55,685 nt of DNA from Asaia bogorensis (lineage in GTDB: Bacteria > Pseudomonadota > Alphaproteobacteria > Acetobacterales > Acetobacteraceae), in contig CAMBRC010000016.1 of assembly GCA_945869965.1 (NCBI GenBank), positions 1 through 55,685 of the forward strand, given 5' to 3'. The notes under the pieces are model-generated. The model searched no databases. It was not told the origin of the DNA and worked only from the letters and a program-made list of their open reading frames with translations. The position numbers and the translations under genes are program-made. Every line of letters begins with the position of its first letter. The first letter of the stretch is position 1. This document shows, in pieces, positions 52,450 through 55,685 of the stretch.

Positions 52450-54532
52450 CGGCCGGTGCGGCGGAGGGTGCTGCGGAGGGCGCGGCGGGCGTGGCCGCGC
52501 CGGGCGTTGTTGCGCCAGGGGGGCGGGCACCTGGGGGTGGCACGCCGCGCACCCGCGCCAGGTCGGCGGCGACGCGACGGTTGGACGGCTGTAGTTCCAA
52601 CACCCGCGCCAGCGCGCCGATGGCCTCGGGCCGCCGGCCGAGCGCTGCCAGCGACATGCCACGACCGTGCATTGCCGCCGCGTCGTCGGCCTTGGCCCGC
52701 AGCAGCAGTTCAAACAGCGACAGCGCCTGCTCCGCCCGGCCAAGCTCCAGCAGGGTCCAGCCGCGCATGCCGGTAGCGGTGCCGTCGCGCGGCGATATCT
52801 GCAGGATCGCGTCGATCGCAACCAGCGCCTCTTCCGGCCGGCGCAGCGCCCGCAGCGCATTCGCCCGCGACAGCCGCACCGAGGCCCCAGCAGGGTTTCG
52901 CGCGATCTCAATGTCAAAGGCGGCGATCGCCTCATCCGGCCGGCCATTGGCCAGCAGCGCATTGCCCAGCGCCTCCTGTGCCCCCGGCAGGTTCGGCCGC
53001 GCATCGATCACCCGGATGATCAGCGCCAGTGCCTCCGGCGGCCGGTTGATGCTCAGCAGCACCATGCCTTCCAGCAGCACCGCATCGAAATTGTTCGGCG
53101 CCAGCCGGCGTGCCGATTGCAGGTCGGTCAGCGCCTCGCGCGACTTGCCCAGTTTCATCAGCAGGTGCGCCGAGCTGATATGCGACCAGACCGAGGTGCC
53201 CTCGGTGACCACGGCCTGTTTTTGGGCGTCCAGCGCCGCCTCGGTGCGGCCCAGGTCGGCCAGCGCCTGCGCCTTGACGTTCCACAGCAGCGGATAGGCG
53301 GCACCGCGCCGCTCCAGCCCCTCGATGGTGGCCAGCGCCTCCTCGGCCCGGCCGCTGCGCACCAGCGAGCGCGTGTAGAGCACGGAAACCCGAAATTCGA
53401 CCGCCGGTGGCAGGCGCGTCTCCTGCGCCAGCGCCACCAGCTTGGGCCGGATCAGCTCTTCGGAGCCGCCGCTATCGGCGACATGCCAAGCATAAACCAG
53501 CGGGTTCAGCCGTCGCCAGATGTCGGGCGCCACCGCCGCGAAGCTCTGCTCGACGTCCGCGCCCTCGGCCGCCGCGATCTGGCCGGCACCGGGCGCGCGC
53601 AGGCGCACGGCGATCCGCCCGTCCGCCAACACGGTGACTTCGCCGGCAATGCGCCGCGTTGGCAGGCCGCGCAGGTCGCGCAACAGGCTGGCCAGGCTGC
53701 GCAGCGTGGTGCCGCTGGTCGCCGCCGAGATCGTTGGAATGGGACCGAGATCGTCCTTGCTCGGACGGTTTCTGGTGTTCTCGACCGTCTTCGCGACAAC
53801 AGCCTCCAGCGCGTCCAGCAATCGCCCGGCGGCAACCTCCGGGCCAAGCCCGCGGGCGGCCAGGTCGGGCGGCATCGCGATCGGCATGATCTCGACGTCG
53901 AAACGCTGGCTTTCGCGCCAGACCGGCCAGCCCGCCAGCGCCACCACCGCACCGATCAGCGCGACGATCACGGCGGTACGCAAAACCCAGCCGAACGACG
54001 CCAGCAGCCAGCCGGCGCGCGGGCCGGACACCGGTGCGGCGACAACGATGGGGGCGCTCATCATGACCGGCGCGGCCGTGACCCCGGCGACCACGGGCGC
54101 CGCCCCGATCGGCGCATCCGCGATGGCGGGGGATTCGGCCGGCATCGCGGCCGGAGTGTGCACTGCCGGCGGCGGTCGCACAGCGGCGCGAACCGGGCTG
54201 GCTGGCGGCAGCGGCGGGCCATAGAGTTCCGGCTCGCTGCGATCCGCCACCGGTTCAGCCGGCGCGTCAGCCACCGTAGGCAGGGCGAATTGAGCGGGGG
54301 CGAACTGCGCAGGAGCGAACTGCGCAGGGGTAGGCACCGGGACGGCCATCGGCGGCGGCACGGCCGCCCGGACGGGCATCGGCGCTGCTGGTGGGGCAAC
54401 CGCGGGTGGCACGGCGGCGGGTCGCGCAACGGCGGACGGGTTGTCCGTAGAAGTAGCGTTTTGGGCCGTTCCGAGTGGTTCCCGTATCCCTTGAGAATCA
54501 CTGTATTTTCCCGATTGTATGTCCCACGCCAT
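52415..54532 (-). CDS. TPR-repeat membrane protein
   Basis: This 705-residue protein has a Pro/Ala-rich N-terminal region with the triple repeat QFAPAQFAPAQFA, one membrane segment (VLRTAVIVALIGAVVALAGW, about 192-211) and a C-terminal half of about seven TPR units, such as GRAEEALATIEGLERRGAAY and GRPDEAIAAFDIEIARNPAG. The C-terminus is Pro/Ala-rich. Probably a type II inner membrane protein with its TPRs in the periplasm. Its role is not clear; TPRs indicate protein contacts. The extreme N-terminus (MAWDIQSGKYSDSQGIREPL) differs in composition and abuts the integrase region, so the original start may have been altered. Confidence 0.8.
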   Translation of the reverse strand: MAWDIQSGKYSDSQGIREPLGTAQNATSTDNPSAVARPAAVPPAVAPPAAPMPVRAAVPPPMAVPVPTPAQFAPAQFAPAQFALPTVADAPAEPVADRSEPELYGPPLPPASPVRAAVRPPPAVHTPAAMPAESPAIADAPIGAAPVVAGVTAAPVMMSAPIVVAAPVSGPRAGWLLASFGWVLRTAVIVALIGAVVALAGWPVWRESQRFDVEIMPIAMPPDLAARGLGPEVAAGRLLDALEAVVAKTVENTRNRPSKDDLGPIPTISAATSGTTLRSLASLLRDLRGLPTRRIAGEVTVLADGRIAVRLRAPGAGQIAAAEGADVEQSFAAVAPDIWRRLNPLVYAWHVADSGGSEELIRPKLVALAQETRLPPAVEFRVSVLYTRSLVRSGRAEEALATIEGLERRGAAYPLLWNVKAQALADLGRTEAALDAQKQAVVTEGTSVWSHISSAHLLMKLGKSREALTDLQSARRLAPNNFDAVLLEGMVLLSINRPPEALALIIRVIDARPNLPGAQEALGNALLANGRPDEAIAAFDIEIARNPAGASVRLSRANALRALRRPEEALVAIDAILQISPRDGTATGMRGWTLLELGRAEQALSLFELLLRAKADDAAAMHGRGMSLAALGRRPEAIGALARVLELQPSNRRVAADLARVRGVPPPGARPPGATTPGAATPAAPSAAPSAAPAVTPPSPPAARP

Positions 54533-54585
54533 TGCGTGTCGTCCCTCGCTATCCCACGCCGAGTGTGGTAATGAAAGTGGTAATG
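54522..54585. promoter_or_regulatory. direct repeats before the integrase: possible recombination sites
   Basis: TCCCACGCC occurs at 54522-54530 and 54552-54560, and GTGGTAATG at 54565-54573 and 54577-54585. Such paired short direct repeats just upstream of a tyrosine recombinase can be arm-type binding sites. No tRNA gene was recognised next to them. An attachment core cannot be defined from one end. Confidence 0.35.
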
Positions 54586-54607
54586 GAATAGCTCAACGGA
54601 CAGGCAC

Positions 54608-55685
54608 ATGCCCAGACTGACGGCGGTTGCGCTCAAATCGAAGGTGGCGGCGGTGGCGAAAAACCCGCCCGGCAAGGCGGTTCGGATTCAGGATGGCGAG
54701 GGGTTGGCCCTGTTGCTGCCGGTGCCACCCAAGCCGAAGTCCGGTGAACAGTCGCGGGCGCAGGATCGGGGCGCCTGGACGTGGCGTTTCACCTTCAACG
54801 GCAAACGCAAGGACATGGGGCTTGGCGGCTTCCCCGAGATGGGGCTGGCCGATGCGAGGGGTAGGGCGGCCGAGGCGCGGGCGAAGCTGCGCGCGGGTAT
54901 CGACCCGCAGGCCGAGCGTGCGGAGGCCAAGATGACACGGATCGCCGACGCCGCCGAGGATCGCACCTTCGCTGGCGTGGCCGCTGCCTGCATCGCCGCA
55001 AAGGCGCCCGGCTGGCGCAATCACAAGCATTCTGCCCAATGGGAGGCCACCCTTGCCGCCCATGTCTTTCCGTTTTTGGGCAAGATGCCGGTGGCGAGCG
55101 TGACAACCGAGCATGTGTTGCGCCTGTTGCAATTGATCTGGGTCAAAACACCGGAAACGGCTTCGCGGGTGCGCGGCCGGATAGAAGCCATTCTCGACTA
55201 CGCCCGCGCCCGGAAACTGCGGACAGGCGACAACCCGGCTAGGTGGCGCGGCAACCTCGCCGAACTGCTTCCGGCACCGCGCAAGGTGCGGGCGGTGGAG
55301 CACCAGCCCGCGCTCCCATGGTCCGAAATGCCGGCATTCCTAGCCGCGCTGGAAACGCGCCGGGGCATGGCCGCGCTGGCACTGCGCTTCGCCATTTTGA
55401 CGGCTGCCAGGACGGGCGAGGTGCGCGGCGCGACCTGGCGCGAGGTGGATACGGCCGGCGCCGTGTGGACGATTCCAGGGCGCCGCATGAAGTCCGGGAG
55501 GTTGCATCGCGTGCCGTTGTCTGCCGCCGCCCGGGCCGTTCTGGAAACCGTGAGGCTGGGCCAGCCCACGCCCTCGGCGCTGGTGTTCCCCAGCCCCGTC
55601 AAGGCCGCCCAGTTGAGCGACATGAGCCTCAGTATGCTCGTGAGGGGCATGGCCCTGGACGGGCTGGCCGAGGGCGAATTGCCCC
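54608..55685 (+). CDS. tyrosine recombinase/integrase, N-terminal part (cut by window edge)
   Basis: The frame from ATG 54608 is open to the window end (over 350 residues). It has the DUF4102-type N-terminal DNA-binding domain (PGKAVRIQDGEGLALLLPVP, then GAWTWRFTFNGKRKDMGLGG and FPEMGLADARGRAAEARAKL). A core-binding helix region follows (about 140-230) and then the catalytic start with the first Arg in LTAARTGEVRGATW and the Lys region GRRMKSGRLHRVPLS. The HxxR and Tyr residues should lie beyond the edge. It resembles P4-type integrases that insert genomic islands. It opens an island to the right or marks its left end. Confidence 0.85.
   Translation, partial: MPRLTAVALKSKVAAVAKNPPGKAVRIQDGEGLALLLPVPPKPKSGEQSRAQDRGAWTWRFTFNGKRKDMGLGGFPEMGLADARGRAAEARAKLRAGIDPQAERAEAKMTRIADAAEDRTFAGVAAACIAAKAPGWRNHKHSAQWEATLAAHVFPFLGKMPVASVTTEHVLRLLQLIWVKTPETASRVRGRIEAILDYARARKLRTGDNPARWRGNLAELLPAPRKVRAVEHQPALPWSEMPAFLAALETRRGMAALALRFAILTAARTGEVRGATWREVDTAGAVWTIPGRRMKSGRLHRVPLSAAARAVLETVRLGQPTPSALVFPSPVKAAQLSDMSLSMLVRGMALDGLAEGELP

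Noticed and set aside
52667-54571. 634-codon plus-strand frame opposite the TPR gene
   Set aside because: Gln/Arg/His-rich sequence with no domain; the minus-strand frame has regular TPR units.
54480-54607. tRNA gene as the integrase attachment site
   Set aside because: No cloverleaf or conserved T-loop could be recognised in this stretch.

Overview
The window is high-GC chromosomal DNA that looks alphaproteobacterial. The best guess is Rhodospirillales, probably Acetobacteraceae. This rests on the prmC-DUF4167 neighbourhood, DUF4169 and DUF6111 family genes, PEP-CTERM proteins, a cytochrome c maturation gene pair and the style of the intergenic hairpin repeats. It is a protein-level impression, not a database result. 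No rRNA, tRNA or CRISPR array was seen.

Layout. The left edge holds the last 41 codons of an IS5-type transposase. It is followed by a PEP-CTERM protein, a RidA protein, a PEP-CTERM matrixin metalloprotease and a glutamate-synthase-like flavoprotein. At 4.6-9.3 kb are a small Arg/Pro-rich protein, an MFS transporter, prmC, a DUF4167 gene, a ZapE/AFG1 ATPase and a 200-bp palindromic repeat. At 9.3-19.6 kb are aconitase acnA, an MFS transporter, ccmA-ccmB, a DMT transporter, dienelactone hydrolase, DUF4169, a lipoprotein-bactofilin-EI24 run and an adenosine-kinase-like PfkB gene. At 19.6-28 kb are a PEP-CTERM protein, an exopolysaccharide sugar transferase, typA, a large secreted propeller/Calx-beta protein and a second small Arg/Pro-rich gene. 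At 27-30 kb a Nudix-DUF6111-CCA-transferase operon and a DUF1285 gene lie opposite a MoxR-DUF58-DUF4159-GATase-like run (30-37 kb). TspO, an ankyrin-like protein, creatininase, a hot-dog protein, an orphan membrane protein, an SDR and a family III CoA-transferase follow. At 43-52 kb are two peptide-type ABC substrate-binding proteins, a third small Arg/Pro-rich gene, a class III aminotransferase, a DMT transporter and small metabolic genes. The right edge holds a truncated MATE fragment, a TPR membrane protein and the start of a tyrosine recombinase, probably an integrated-element boundary.

Most notable signals. (1) Two PEP-CTERM genes have near-consensus sigma-54 promoters, each with the same 8-mer TTTACACT exactly 60 nt upstream of the -24 GG: a candidate RpoN regulon for surface proteins. 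(2) Three dispersed genes for small Arg/Pro-rich proteins share promoter geometry. Two of them share a 15-nt promoter-spacer sequence and appear leaderless, and all three carry a similar 29-nt box just downstream. (3) About eleven copies of an AT-rich hairpin repeat, and two copies of a GC-rich 200-bp multi-hairpin repeat with compensatory changes, sit between genes and even inside apparent operons. (4) A 48-bp inverted repeat, nearly perfect, lies next to the MATE fragment.
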